49,555 nt of DNA, taken from positions 1-49,555 of the forward strand of contig CALENA010000034.1 in NCBI GenBank assembly GCA_937910875.1. The letters run 5' to 3'. This stretch comes from an uncultured Desulfobulbaceae bacterium (GTDB lineage: Bacteria; Desulfobacterota; Desulfobulbia; Desulfobulbales; Desulfocapsaceae). The translations under genes were made by a program, and so were the position numbers. Positions 26,563 to 35,239 of the stretch are shown piece by piece; within the stretch, counting starts at the first letter, position 1, and every line of letters starts with the position of its first letter. The notes below the pieces were generated by a model. It saw nothing but the letters and a program-made list of their open reading frames with translations. It was not told the DNA's origin and searched no databases.

Positions 26563-27645
26563 TTGGAACAAAAACCGTCAAAAATTCTGGTTGCCGATGA
26601 TGATGTCCTGGTACGGACCACGGTCTCCAAGGTGCTGGAGATGTTTGGGCACAAGGTCACAACGGTTCCTGATGGCACTGACCTGATTGAAATTGTTGAC
26701 GATTCGTTCGATGTTATTATCCTTGATATCAACATGCCTGGCATGGATGGTTTTGAAACGATCAAGGTTCTTAATGAGCGCAATTATGAGATTCCAGTCC
26801 TTTTTCTCACCGGCGCCGGTTCCATGGATTATGCGGTCAAGGCCATTAATCTCGGGGCCTATGATTTTTTGACCAAACCAATCGAAGACCTGGATATCTT
26901 TAATGTCAAGGTCTCTCGAGCCCTGGAAAAGCGTCAGTACGTCCTCAAGGAGCGTATCTATAAGCTTTCGCTCGAGGATGACATCCGGGGCAAGGCCAGA
27001 CAGCTGGAAGAGCAGAACAAACTCCTGCGCAGGTACAGCCACAGTCTGGAAAACGCCACTCTCCAGATGATGACCAGCCTCCAGAATGCCATGGAGGAAA
27101 AGGATTATTACACGGCGGGCCATACAATCCGGGTGACTGAATATGCGGTCATGCTGGGCCTGGCCATGGGACTTGATGAAGATGATCTGGTCATTCTCAG
27201 ACGTGCAGCCCAGTTTCACGATATCGGTAAACTGGTCATTGATCTCTCCTGTATCCAAAAGCCCGGGAAACTCACCGATGAAGAGTGGGCGCTGATCAGG
27301 AAACATCTGGTGACCGGGGCAAATATCATTCAACCGCTCGGGTTTATGGAGCGGGAGCATTCTATTATCCGGCATCATCATGAACGTGAGGATGGCAAGG
27401 GCTATCCGGATGGTCTGACCTCAGCCGACCTTGACCAGTTAACCAGAATTTTGATTGTGGTAGACAGTTATGATGCCATGACGTCCAGGCGGAACTATCG
27501 CCGCAACATGAGTATGGATGAGGCAATTCTCGAATTGCAGCGTTGTGCCGGGACCCAGTTTGATCCAAAGACCGTCGAGGCTTTTGTCGTTGCGGTCAGG
27601 AACTTTCAGCTTCCAAGCGGCGTGACAGCCCATATCGAACAATAA
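26563..27645 (+). CDS. Response regulator with HD-GYP phosphodiesterase domain
   Basis: 360-residue RpfG-like regulator. The receiver domain covers about residues 6-120 with phospho-acceptor Asp55 (VIILDINMPG) and Lys105 (LTKP). A coiled-coil linker follows, then an HD-GYP domain with HDIGK (219-223), HHHEREDGKGYP ending at 282, and DSYDAMTSRRNYR. Intact HD and GYP residues predict c-di-GMP hydrolysis to GMP. The start is TTG at 26563 because an upstream stop and the receiver fold leave no better choice. No sensor kinase gene is next to it. Confidence 0.9.
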   Translation: MEQKPSKILVADDDVLVRTTVSKVLEMFGHKVTTVPDGTDLIEIVDDSFDVIILDINMPGMDGFETIKVLNERNYEIPVLFLTGAGSMDYAVKAINLGAYDFLTKPIEDLDIFNVKVSRALEKRQYVLKERIYKLSLEDDIRGKARQLEEQNKLLRRYSHSLENATLQMMTSLQNAMEEKDYYTAGHTIRVTEYAVMLGLAMGLDEDDLVILRRAAQFHDIGKLVIDLSCIQKPGKLTDEEWALIRKHLVTGANIIQPLGFMEREHSIIRHHHEREDGKGYPDGLTSADLDQLTRILIVVDSYDAMTSRRNYRRNMSMDEAILELQRCAGTQFDPKTVEAFVVAVRNFQLPSGVTAHIEQ

Positions 27646-27721
27646 GTCTCCAGCCCTGCAGAATCAGGGGCGGGGCAGGACTTTTCTTCGGAGAATGCCT
27701 TGACCGTTTCAGGAAGGATTT

Positions 27722-28006
27722 ATGAAAATTAGTCGTGCAGAACTGGAACATGTGGCCCATCTGGCCCGCTTGAACCTGAAGGAAGAAGAACTGGTGCGGA
27801 TGACCGGTCAGGTGGATACCATCCTTGCCTATGTGGCCAAGCTTGACGCCCTGGATACGACCGGGATACAGCCCACCACCCATGCCTTTTCCATTGTCAA
27901 CGCCTTTCGTGAAGATCAGGTGACCCCGTCTTTATCCCAGGAAGAGGCCCTGGCTAACGGGCCGCAACAGAACGGTGAGGCCTTTGTTGTCCCCCGAATC
28001 ATCTGA
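27722..28006 (+). CDS. gatC: Glu-tRNA(Gln)/Asp-tRNA(Asn) amidotransferase subunit C
   Basis: 94-residue helical subunit that stabilises GatA with GatB. The family opening ISRAELEHVAHLARLNLKEEE and the ending ANGPQQNGEAFVVPRII (usually APxxxxgfFxVPkvi) are clear. AGGAAGG lies just upstream of the ATG. Followed by gatA after 85 bases. gatB is not in the window. Confidence 0.93.
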   Translation: MKISRAELEHVAHLARLNLKEEELVRMTGQVDTILAYVAKLDALDTTGIQPTTHAFSIVNAFREDQVTPSLSQEEALANGPQQNGEAFVVPRII

Positions 28007-28091
28007 TCACAAGGTCACGCCCAGACGCAGTCTCGTTTTGTAAACCTTCTTTTCACTCTCTCTTTAGACCGGTTTCTCCGGTTGTTTGCCC

Positions 28092-29552
28092 ATGAATCCC
28101 TATGAACTGACCCTTGGCCAGGCGGCTGATCATCTGGCCACAAAAAAACTTTCCTCCCGGGAACTGGTCCGCAGTTGTCTGGATCGCATTGAGCAGGTGG
28201 AGCCGCAGATCAAGGCCTTCCTGGATGTGCAATCCGAGCAGTCCCTGATCCAGGCGGACCGTGCCGATGAACGATTGGCCTGGGGCAATGCAGGCCCTCT
28301 CTGTGGCATTCCGGTCTCGATCAAGGATTTGATCTGCACCAAAGGGATTACCACCACCTGCGGCTCGAGGATGTTGGAGAATTTTGTCCCGCCCTATGAT
28401 GCCACGGTCATTGAACGACTCAAGGAAGCCGGGGCGATCCTGATCGGCAAGGTGGCCATGGATGAGTTTGCCATGGGCTCGACCACCGAGAGCTGTGCCT
28501 TTCAGGTCCCTGATAATCCGTGGAAGAGCGGCTATGTCTGTGGTGGTTCATCCGGCGGTTCTGCGGCCTCGGTTGCGGCCCGCGAGTGCATGGCCTCTCT
28601 TGGTTCGGATACCGGCGGATCGATTCGCCAGCCGGCCTCGCTTTGCGGGGTGGTGGGGCTCAAGCCCACCTATGGCAGGGTCTCCCGTTATGGTTTGGTG
28701 GCCTTTGCCTCATCCCTGGATCAGATCGGTCCCCTGACCCGTGATGTCCGGGATTGCGCCCTGATGATGAACGTGATCAGCGGCTATGACCCGCGGGATT
28801 CCACCTCGGTTCAGCGGACGGTGCCCGATTATACAACCGCTCTGACGGAGGGGCTCACCGGAATGACCATCGGTCTGCCCAGGGAATATTTTGCCAGTGG
28901 CCTGGACCCGGAAGTTGAACAGGTGACCATGCGCGGGGTCGAGGTCCTCAAGGCGGCCGGGGCCAATGTGGTCGAGGTCTCCTTGCCCCATACCGATTAC
29001 TGTCTGGCCGTCTATTATCTGATCGCCCCGGCCGAGGCCAGTTCCAATCTGGCCCGCTATGACGGGGTATCCTATGGCCTGCGTGACCATAAGGCTGACT
29101 CCCTGCTTGAGATGTACAAGGAGTCCCGTTCCAGGGGATTTGGGGATGAGGTCAAGCGCCGGATTCTGATCGGTACCTATGCCCTGTCCTCCGGCTATTA
29201 CGATGCCTATTACAAAAAGGCCTCCCAGGTTCGCACCCTGATCTTGGATGATTTTCAACAGGCCTTTACCCGGTGTGATCTCCTGATCAGTCCGGTCGTT
29301 CCGACTCCGGCCTGGAAGATCGGTGAAAAGAGCGATGATCCTCTGGCCCTGTATCTGTCCGATGTCTTGACAACTCCTGCAAATCTGGCTGGAATTCCAG
29401 GAATTTCTGTGCCTGGTGGCCTGACGGCTTCCGGTCTGCCGGTGGGGATTCAACTTCAGGGTCCCCATTTTGGAGAGGAAAATCTACTTCGGGCGGCCTA
29501 TAACCTGGAACAGGGGCTGGCCCTGCCTGCGGCCTGGCCGCAGCTTGTGTGA
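28092..29552 (+). CDS. gatA: Glu-tRNA(Gln)/Asp-tRNA(Asn) amidotransferase subunit A
   Basis: 486-residue amidase-signature enzyme that releases ammonia from glutamine for conversion of misacylated Glu-tRNA(Gln) to Gln-tRNA(Gln). The catalytic triad lies in PVSIKDLICT (Lys), GGSSGGSAASVA (cis-Ser) and GSDTGGSIRQPAS (nucleophile Ser). The ATG at 28092 is used; a TTG two codons earlier is not. A short hairpin ACCGG/CCGGT sits immediately before the start and may affect translation. It works with GatC upstream and a GatB encoded elsewhere. Confidence 0.95.
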   Translation: MNPYELTLGQAADHLATKKLSSRELVRSCLDRIEQVEPQIKAFLDVQSEQSLIQADRADERLAWGNAGPLCGIPVSIKDLICTKGITTTCGSRMLENFVPPYDATVIERLKEAGAILIGKVAMDEFAMGSTTESCAFQVPDNPWKSGYVCGGSSGGSAASVAARECMASLGSDTGGSIRQPASLCGVVGLKPTYGRVSRYGLVAFASSLDQIGPLTRDVRDCALMMNVISGYDPRDSTSVQRTVPDYTTALTEGLTGMTIGLPREYFASGLDPEVEQVTMRGVEVLKAAGANVVEVSLPHTDYCLAVYYLIAPAEASSNLARYDGVSYGLRDHKADSLLEMYKESRSRGFGDEVKRRILIGTYALSSGYYDAYYKKASQVRTLILDDFQQAFTRCDLLISPVVPTPAWKIGEKSDDPLALYLSDVLTTPANLAGIPGISVPGGLTASGLPVGIQLQGPHFGEENLLRAAYNLEQGLALPAAWPQLV

Positions 29553-29647
29553 TGGTGTTTGTGGGCTGACGCTCCCTTTCCCCTGGCAGGTCAGCAGATA
29601 AGGTCTCTGTGATTTTATATTGAATTTAAGCATGTTATGAGGAAAAT

Positions 29648-30760
29648 ATGAAACTTCAGGTCCCTGAACAGATCGCAGCCATTGTTCCCTATCCTCCGGG
29701 CAAGCCCCAGGATGAGCTGGAGCGGGAGTATGGCGTTCGTGATTCCATCAAACTGGCCTCCAATGAAAATCCCTGGGGGCCCTCTCCCAAGGCCGTGGCG
29801 GCCATTGGTGCTTCTCTGCACAACCTGCATCGCTATCCCGATGGTTCCTGTTATTATCTGGTTCAGGCCATTGCCGCCAAACTGGGCTTTGAACCGGAAG
29901 AGATCGTGATGGGAAACGGTTCCAACGAGGTGATCGAGTTCCTGGTCAAGGCCTTTGTCAGCCAGGGGGATGAGGTCATCACCAGCCATCCCTCGTTTCT
30001 CATGTACCAGAAGATCGTTCAGGTCAGGGGCGGGACGAATCAGGTCATTCCCCTGCGCGATATGCACCATGACCTGCCGGCCATCCTGGCGGCCATTACC
30101 GACAGGACCCGTCTGATCTTTCTTGATAATCCCAACAATCCCACCGCCACGATCTTGGATCCCAACGTGCTCGAGGATTTTCTCTTCCGTATCCCGGAGG
30201 GGGTGATTGTGGTCCTGGATGAGGCCTATATTGATTTTGCCGAGCCTGGACGGCGCCCTGATATCCACAGCTTGATCCGTGATCGGGCCAGTCGCTGTGG
30301 CGTGGTCTCTCTACGGACCTTTTCCAAGGCCTATGGTCTGGCGGGTCTGCGGATCGGATTTGGCCTGATGTCGGCCAGAATTGCCAGTTATCTGCATCGG
30401 GTCCGGCAGCCGTTCAATGTCAATAACCTGGCCCAGATCGGGGCTCTGGCCGCCCTGGAGGATGACGAGTTTTACGAACTCGGACTGCAGCGGAATCGGG
30501 ACGGCATGGAGTTTCTGCAGCGGGAACTGGGGCTTTTGGGGTGCCGCAGTTATTCTTCCCAGACCAATTTTTTCCTGGTTGATGTCTGTGGCGATGCCGC
30601 TGAATTTTATGAGGCCATGCTGTACAAGGGCGTTATTATCCGGAGTATGCAGCCCTATGGTTATCCGAACCTGATCCGGATAACGGTCGGTACCACAGGT
30701 GAGAACAAGCGTTTGCTCCGGGCCTTGGCCGAGTGTTTAAAGGAGCTGGGCCGTGTCTGA
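29648..30760 (+). CDS. hisC: Histidinol-phosphate aminotransferase
   Basis: 370-residue PLP enzyme converting imidazole-acetol phosphate and glutamate to histidinol phosphate in histidine synthesis; some homologues also act on aromatic amino acids. Motifs: ASNENPWGPS near residue 38, DNPNNPT (160-166), DEAYIDFAE (191-199), and the PLP Lys227 in RTFSKAYGLAGLRIGFG. Good ribosome site GAGGAAAAT. It overlaps cmk by eight bases and no other his gene is near. Confidence 0.92.
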   Translation: MKLQVPEQIAAIVPYPPGKPQDELEREYGVRDSIKLASNENPWGPSPKAVAAIGASLHNLHRYPDGSCYYLVQAIAAKLGFEPEEIVMGNGSNEVIEFLVKAFVSQGDEVITSHPSFLMYQKIVQVRGGTNQVIPLRDMHHDLPAILAAITDRTRLIFLDNPNNPTATILDPNVLEDFLFRIPEGVIVVLDEAYIDFAEPGRRPDIHSLIRDRASRCGVVSLRTFSKAYGLAGLRIGFGLMSARIASYLHRVRQPFNVNNLAQIGALAALEDDEFYELGLQRNRDGMEFLQRELGLLGCRSYSSQTNFFLVDVCGDAAEFYEAMLYKGVIIRSMQPYGYPNLIRITVGTTGENKRLLRALAECLKELGRV

Positions 30761-31448
30761 GATTCAACGGGTGGTAACCATTGACGGTCCTTCCGGGGTG
30801 GGAAAGTCGACCATCAGCCGCAGGATGGCTGCAGGGATTGGGTTTACCTACCTGGATACCGGGGCCATGTATCGAGGGGTTGCCTGGTATCTGGAACAGA
30901 ACGGTGTGGATCTGGACGATGAAGTGGCATTGACCCGGGCTTTGGAAGAGATCAATCTGCAACTGGTGCCGGCTTCAGATCAGGATCAGGACGTGGGCGT
31001 GCTGGTCAACGGTGAGGATGTGAGTGGGCTGATCCGAACGCCGGAGATGGGTATGCTGGCCTCGCAGGCCTCGGCTCTGGCCCCGGTTCGGCAGAAATTG
31101 ACAGAAATGCAGCGCCTGATCGGTCAGGCGGGTGGGATAGTGGCCGAGGGCCGTGATACCGGGACCGTGGTCTATCCCGGGGCCTTCTGCAAGTTCTACC
31201 TTGAGGCCGCCCCCGAGGTTCGGGCCAGGCGTCGGGTCCTTCAGTTGCGCGAGCAGGGGGGCGCGGTGGATGAGCAGGAGCTTCTGGCCATGATCATCAG
31301 GCGCGATCAGGATGATCAGAAACGGACCCTGGCCCCTCTGAAGCGGGCCCCGGATGCGGTGCTCATCGAGACCGGCGCTCTGGATATCGATGGGGTTTGC
31401 GAGGCCATGTTCAAGATCCTGCATCAGCGCCTGACCGAGCTGTCTTGA
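30753..31448 (+). CDS. cmk: Cytidylate kinase
   Basis: 231-residue (d)CMP kinase. The P-loop is GPSGVGKSTISRRMA, followed by YLDTGAMYRGVAWY, AEGRDTGTVVYPGA and RRDQDDQKRTLAPLK. It starts at GTG (30753) with AAGGAG about eight bases upstream, inside the end of hisC, so the two are co-translated. It is followed by a strong terminator. In many relatives cmk precedes rpsA or ispH; that linkage is absent here. Confidence 0.93.
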   Translation: MSEIQRVVTIDGPSGVGKSTISRRMAAGIGFTYLDTGAMYRGVAWYLEQNGVDLDDEVALTRALEEINLQLVPASDQDQDVGVLVNGEDVSGLIRTPEMGMLASQASALAPVRQKLTEMQRLIGQAGGIVAEGRDTGTVVYPGAFCKFYLEAAPEVRARRRVLQLREQGGAVDEQELLAMIIRRDQDDQKRTLAPLKRAPDAVLIETGALDIDGVCEAMFKILHQRLTELS

Positions 31449-31477
31449 GTCTGAAGGGTACTCTGAAGAGGATCAGC

Positions 31478-31516
31478 AAAAAAGGGGACATGCCGATCAG
31501 GCGTGTCCCCTTTTTT
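31478..31516. terminator. Bidirectional intrinsic terminator between cmk and pal
   Basis: 17-base arms (31478-31494 and 31500-31516) starting AAAAAAGGGGACA and ending GTCCCCTTTTTT, with one T-G wobble and a 5-base loop. A-run and T-run serve both strands. Confidence 0.93.
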
Positions 31517-31535
31517 GGTTAGATATGAACGTTCA

Positions 31536-31612
31536 TCGGAGACCATGACTGGCCCTGCCGAAGGAACGAACGTTCATGGTTGGTTGTGGCTGGCCATTCT
31601 GGTCCAGCCATG
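31536..31612 (-). repeat. Interspersed repeat copy 3
   Basis: 77 bases on the minus strand, beginning four bases after the pal stop and ending before the shared terminator. Includes perfect arms TGGCTGG/CCAGCCA at one end and the palindrome GAACGTTC in the middle. A second ATGAACGTTCAT lies just outside the far end (31525-31536). It would be part of the pal mRNA 3' region. Confidence 0.85.
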
Positions 31613-31616
31613 CAGG

Positions 31617-32210
31617 TTATTCGATGATAAAATCGTCTCGGCGATTGTAGCTCATGCTACTCTCTTCCGTGCCAATAAACAGGGGGCGTTCTTCGCCGTA
31701 GCTGACCGTGCGAATCCGGTACGGGGTAATGCCCAGGTTGACCAGATATTCCTTGGCATTGATAGCCCGCCGTTCGCCCAGGGCCAGGTTGTATTCATTG
31801 GTGCCCCGTTCGTCACAGTTTCCTTCGATGAGCAGGGTGGCGTTGGGCATACTTTTCATGACCCCGGCATTGTGGATCAGGTTTTCCACCATATCGCTGC
31901 GGATTGCGGCCTGGTCAAAGGTGAAATAGATGGGCTTGAACTGGATCGATGATCGACCATATTGGCGCTTGTAGGCATCACTCTGGCGATCGGGTTGACT
32001 GATGGACAGAGTGGATGCGAGATTGTCGTCCAGACTCCCTTCGCGTGGCAGGTTATCTTCGGAATAACCGGTGGCGGATGGGTAGTCGATGGAGCCACTG
32101 GCATCAGTTGCAGCGGCGTCCAGGGGCATGATCGGTTTTTTACCGCAGCCGTTCAGGGCCAGGAGGAACGATCCGGCAACAAGCAGGGAGTAAATCTTTG
32201 TACGGGTCAT
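31617..32210 (-). CDS. pal: Peptidoglycan-associated lipoprotein Pal / OmpA-family
   Basis: 197-residue outer-membrane lipoprotein. Signal peptide with lipobox LNGC, an Asp/Ser-rich linker, then an OmpA-like domain from about residue 90. The peptidoglycan-binding motif reads GNCDERGTNEYNLALGERRA, the form typical of Pal. Pal normally anchors the outer membrane through the Tol system, but no tolA, tolB or tolQR gene is near; it stands alone between a terminator and its own promoter. The C-terminal NRRDDFIIE is close to the usual NRRVDFVI ending. Confidence 0.9.
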   Translation of the reverse strand: MTRTKIYSLLVAGSFLLALNGCGKKPIMPLDAAATDASGSIDYPSATGYSEDNLPREGSLDDNLASTLSISQPDRQSDAYKRQYGRSSIQFKPIYFTFDQAAIRSDMVENLIHNAGVMKSMPNATLLIEGNCDERGTNEYNLALGERRAINAKEYLVNLGITPYRIRTVSYGEERPLFIGTEESSMSYNRRDDFIIE

Positions 32211-32245
32211 GGTGGTACCTTTTTCGTGGGTAGATTGTTAAGGTG

Positions 32246-32300
32246 GTGGATAAAATATTTATCCACACTCCTATTGTAGTATGAATCCTACGGCCGTCAA
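32246..32300 (-). promoter_or_regulatory. pal promoter with palindrome of two DnaA-type boxes at the start site
   Basis: On the minus strand TTGACG (32295-32300), 16-base spacer, TACAAT (32273-32278). Just downstream, about at the transcription start, lies a perfect palindrome with arms GTGGATAAA (32246-32254) and TTTATCCAC (32258-32266). It contains a perfect DnaA consensus TTATCCACA at 32259-32267 and an inverted TTATCCACC. A third TTATCCACC lies at 32635-32643 in the next gene. The remaining 220 bases up to that gene show nothing clear apart from a short piece resembling the interspersed repeat at 32507-32522. Confidence 0.55.
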
Positions 32301-32523
32301 GGGAATTTGTTTGAGCGTGGTCCGTATTGGTTTCCGTGGGTATGGCGTGGATGCTGATGGTCGATCGAAAATGAGTGAAGCAAGGTCAAGGCCATCCTGG
32401 GCCCGGATGGCAGATTGTCTTGAGCCTTTTTCATGAAGTTCCTGTCACGATCAGGGAGAGTCATTACAGAGTACAATGTCCAGATCTGGTCGTGACGGGC
32501 GAACGTGGTCCAGCCCTGCAGGA

Positions 32524-32748
32524 TTACTCGTTGCGTTCGGGCCATTCAGTTGTCTTCAGGGTTTCAGTCACATAGCAGAAGCGGTCCCACGAGAACTCTC
32601 TTTTTGAAATCGGACACTTGAACGTAACCTTGTGGGTGGATAACTGGATGATTTCCCAATCTCCGGCCCGGGGTCCCTCACTGATCCGGATTTTTTCACC
32701 CAGCTGAAAAGGATAGGGTTTGAACAGGGTAAGGTCTTTGATTTCCAT
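32524..32748 (-). CDS. 74-residue conserved-looking protein, function unknown
   Basis: Small soluble protein with a good ribosome site (AAAGGA) before the ATG at 32748. It starts MEIKDLTLFKPYPFQLGEKI, and the segment GEKIRISEGPRAGDWEIIQLSTHKVTFKCP has alternating charges typical of a small beta barrel (Tudor or KOW-like shape, inferred). Two Cys are present (FKCPIS, DRFCYV). I do not recognise the family. It appears monocistronic. The upstream 298 bases to the EAL gene contain no gene and no c-di-GMP riboswitch signature. Confidence 0.65.
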   Translation of the reverse strand: MEIKDLTLFKPYPFQLGEKIRISEGPRAGDWEIIQLSTHKVTFKCPISKREFSWDRFCYVTETLKTTEWPERNE

Positions 32749-33046
32749 AATCTTTCCTTTGATCTTACGAAAAGCCTTGTCAAAATAACTGGGCTACCAT
32801 ACCATCATGTGATACATTTATGTCACTGTAGCGTGGTACAGTGAGCTGCTTTCTCATCGGTTTGCTCGCAGAGCGGGCTCAAGCTTGCGGCCCTCTTTTG
32901 GGTATCCGCAGCAAATGCTCTACGGTTTGGGCAGAGTGCACTGTGTTGCATTTGCAATTATACCCCTGTCTCACTTTTGAATCAACAAATCCCCCTGGGC
33001 ATCCGGTCTTCAGGTGGATTGTGGTCATCAGCAAAGGATGAGTTGA

Positions 33047-35191
33047 ATGGACCGTTCAACCCTTGAGAACCAAACAGATAAATTGCTGATTCTGGTTGTT
33101 GATGATGAACCGTCTCTGCGCCATGTGGCGGAAGAGTCGTTGCTCAGAGGGGGGTTCTCCGTGATGACAGCCCCTGATGCCGAGCAGGCCCTGGTGCTGT
33201 TCAGGACTCTTTCTCCAGATCTGGTGCTCCTTGATATCTGTCTCCCGGGGATGGATGGTCTTGAACTCTGCCGTTTACTGCGCAGTGAACCCCGCAATCG
33301 TGAAGTGCCCATTCTGATCATGACCGGCACAGGAGACCTGGAGTCCATTGATCGTTCGTATGAGGCCGGGGCGACTGATTTTGCCAATAAGCCCATCAGC
33401 TGGCCCCTGCTCCTGCATCGTCTGCGGTATCTGATCAGGACAACGGGTCTCAGCCGCGAACTGCAGGAAAATCAGGAGCGTCTGGTGGCGGCCGAACGGA
33501 TTGCCGGGTTGGGTTGGTGGGAATGGCATCTGACCGGTAATCGATTCCAGGTCTCGGAACTGGCCCGGGAGCTTTTTGGCCTTGATCAAGTGGCCTTTGA
33601 CGGCAGTCGTCGCTCTCTGTTGTCCTGGGTCTATCCGGAGGACATGCCGAAGGTGCAGACCTGTCTGGCCCAGGTCCTGGATCAGGGAGGCAGTGTTGAG
33701 CTGGATCATCGGCTCAAGGAGCACTGCTCAAGCGTGGTTCATCATCGCCTGACGGCCATAGTGGATGAGACCGGAGTCGTCACCCGGGTCTTTGGCATTA
33801 TTCTTGATATCAGTGCCCGTAAAGTCGCCGAGGAGCGGATCAAGTACCTGGCCTTTTACGATGATCTGACCGGCTTGCCGAATCGCCATTATTTTATCAG
33901 ACAGCTGGAAATGGCTTTGGAACTGGCCCGTCGGTGGCAGAAGTCTCTGGCTGTCTTGCTGCTTGGTCTGAATAATTTCAAGAAAATCAATGACACGCTG
34001 GGCCACAGCGTCGGTGACCGATTGCTGGCTGAATGTGCCGAACGCTTTACCCTGCAACTGCGCAAGAGTGACCAGCTGGGGCTTCAGGGAGAGACGCCGT
34101 CCCGGTTTAACGGGGATGAGTTTGTTGTCCTGCTCGGGGAGATCAGGGAGGCTCAGGATGCCCTGCGGGTTGCCAGGCGTTTGACGGCGGCCATGGATGC
34201 ACCCTTTGTGGTTGATGGCCAGAGTATCGTCCTGTCTGTCAGTATCGGGATCAGTGTCTTTCCTGAGAATGGTGAGAACACTGAACTTCTGCTCCAGAAC
34301 AGTGACGCGGCCAGAAATTATGCCAAGGGGCATGCCACCAGCCATATACAGTTTTATACTCAATCCATGAATGAGGACTCCCGTCGGGCCCTGGCTCTGG
34401 AAAGCCGGATGCGTCAGGCCCTGGTGAATCAGGAGTTCGTCCTCTATTATCAGCCCAAGATCGATCTGGTCGATGGTTCGATCAGCGGCGCCGAAGCCCT
34501 GCTCCGCTGGATTGATCCAGTTGAGGGGTTTATCATGCCAGGGGATTTTATCCCGGTGGCTGAACGGAGTGGTTTGATTGTTCCTTTGGGGGATTGGGTC
34601 CTGGTCGAGGCCTGTCGACAGAGCATGGCCTGGCAGGCGGCAGGCCTGCCACCCTTGAAAGTATCGGTTAATGTCTCGGGCCGCCAGTTTCCTGAAGAGA
34701 ATTTCGTCAGTCGGGTTGGGGAGATTATTGAACAAAGTGGTATAGATCCCCGATTCCTGGATATCGAGTTGACGGAAAGTGTTCTCATGCAGGATGTGGA
34801 GAAGCGGATTGAGAACTTGCATGACCTCAAGAAACAGGGCGTGACCCTGTCCATTGATGACTTTGGCACGGCCTACTCGTCTTTGAACTATCTGGTTCGT
34901 TTCCCCATCGATTACCTGAAGGTTGACCGTTCATTCCTGGTCGATATTCCGGTCAATCGGGGGAATGTCACCATCAGCTCTTCGATCATCGGACTGGCCA
35001 AAAACCTGGGCTTGAAGGTCGTGGCCGAGGGTGTGGAGAACGTTGATCAGTTGGCCTTTCTCCAGGCCCAGGGCTGTGAAGAGTGTCAGGGTTTTCTCTT
35101 CAGCCGTCCCCTGCCACTCGTTGAGATGACTGCACTTCTGCAAGGGGGCCAGGCCAGGCTGCCCTGGCGCCATTTTTTCCCCGGTACCTGA
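33047..35191 (+). CDS. Receiver-PAS-GGDEF-EAL c-di-GMP signalling protein
   Basis: 714-residue cytoplasmic protein. Receiver about residues 13-130 with Asp63 (LVLLDICLPGMDG) and Lys115; a PAS-like region 150-255; a GGDEF domain 262-435; an EAL domain 445-700. The GGDEF signature is NGDEF (355-359), and the metal-binding Asp that normally appears in DLDxFKxIND is missing (GLNNFKKIND), so cyclase activity is unlikely. The EAL domain has EALLRW, DIELTES, SIDDFGTAYSSL, KVDRSF and VAEGVEN intact, so c-di-GMP phosphodiesterase activity is expected. No partner kinase is adjacent. Confidence 0.92.
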   Translation: MDRSTLENQTDKLLILVVDDEPSLRHVAEESLLRGGFSVMTAPDAEQALVLFRTLSPDLVLLDICLPGMDGLELCRLLRSEPRNREVPILIMTGTGDLESIDRSYEAGATDFANKPISWPLLLHRLRYLIRTTGLSRELQENQERLVAAERIAGLGWWEWHLTGNRFQVSELARELFGLDQVAFDGSRRSLLSWVYPEDMPKVQTCLAQVLDQGGSVELDHRLKEHCSSVVHHRLTAIVDETGVVTRVFGIILDISARKVAEERIKYLAFYDDLTGLPNRHYFIRQLEMALELARRWQKSLAVLLLGLNNFKKINDTLGHSVGDRLLAECAERFTLQLRKSDQLGLQGETPSRFNGDEFVVLLGEIREAQDALRVARRLTAAMDAPFVVDGQSIVLSVSIGISVFPENGENTELLLQNSDAARNYAKGHATSHIQFYTQSMNEDSRRALALESRMRQALVNQEFVLYYQPKIDLVDGSISGAEALLRWIDPVEGFIMPGDFIPVAERSGLIVPLGDWVLVEACRQSMAWQAAGLPPLKVSVNVSGRQFPEENFVSRVGEIIEQSGIDPRFLDIELTESVLMQDVEKRIENLHDLKKQGVTLSIDDFGTAYSSLNYLVRFPIDYLKVDRSFLVDIPVNRGNVTISSSIIGLAKNLGLKVVAEGVENVDQLAFLQAQGCEECQGFLFSRPLPLVEMTALLQGGQARLPWRHFFPGT

Positions 35192-35239
35192 TTGTTCTCT
35201 CTGGTTTATTTCTCTTTCCCCTCTTCCCTTTGATTTCTC

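Noticed and set aside
32297-32545. 82-codon open frame upstream of pal
   Set aside because: It runs over the pal -35 region and overlaps the end of a better-supported gene; composition is not protein-like.
32749-33046. c-di-GMP (GEMM) riboswitch ahead of the EAL gene
   Set aside because: No conserved GEMM core sequence; only short unrelated stems.
33728-34822. 364-codon open frame opposite the EAL protein
   Set aside because: Antisense shadow; the + strand gene has intact receiver, PAS and EAL motifs.
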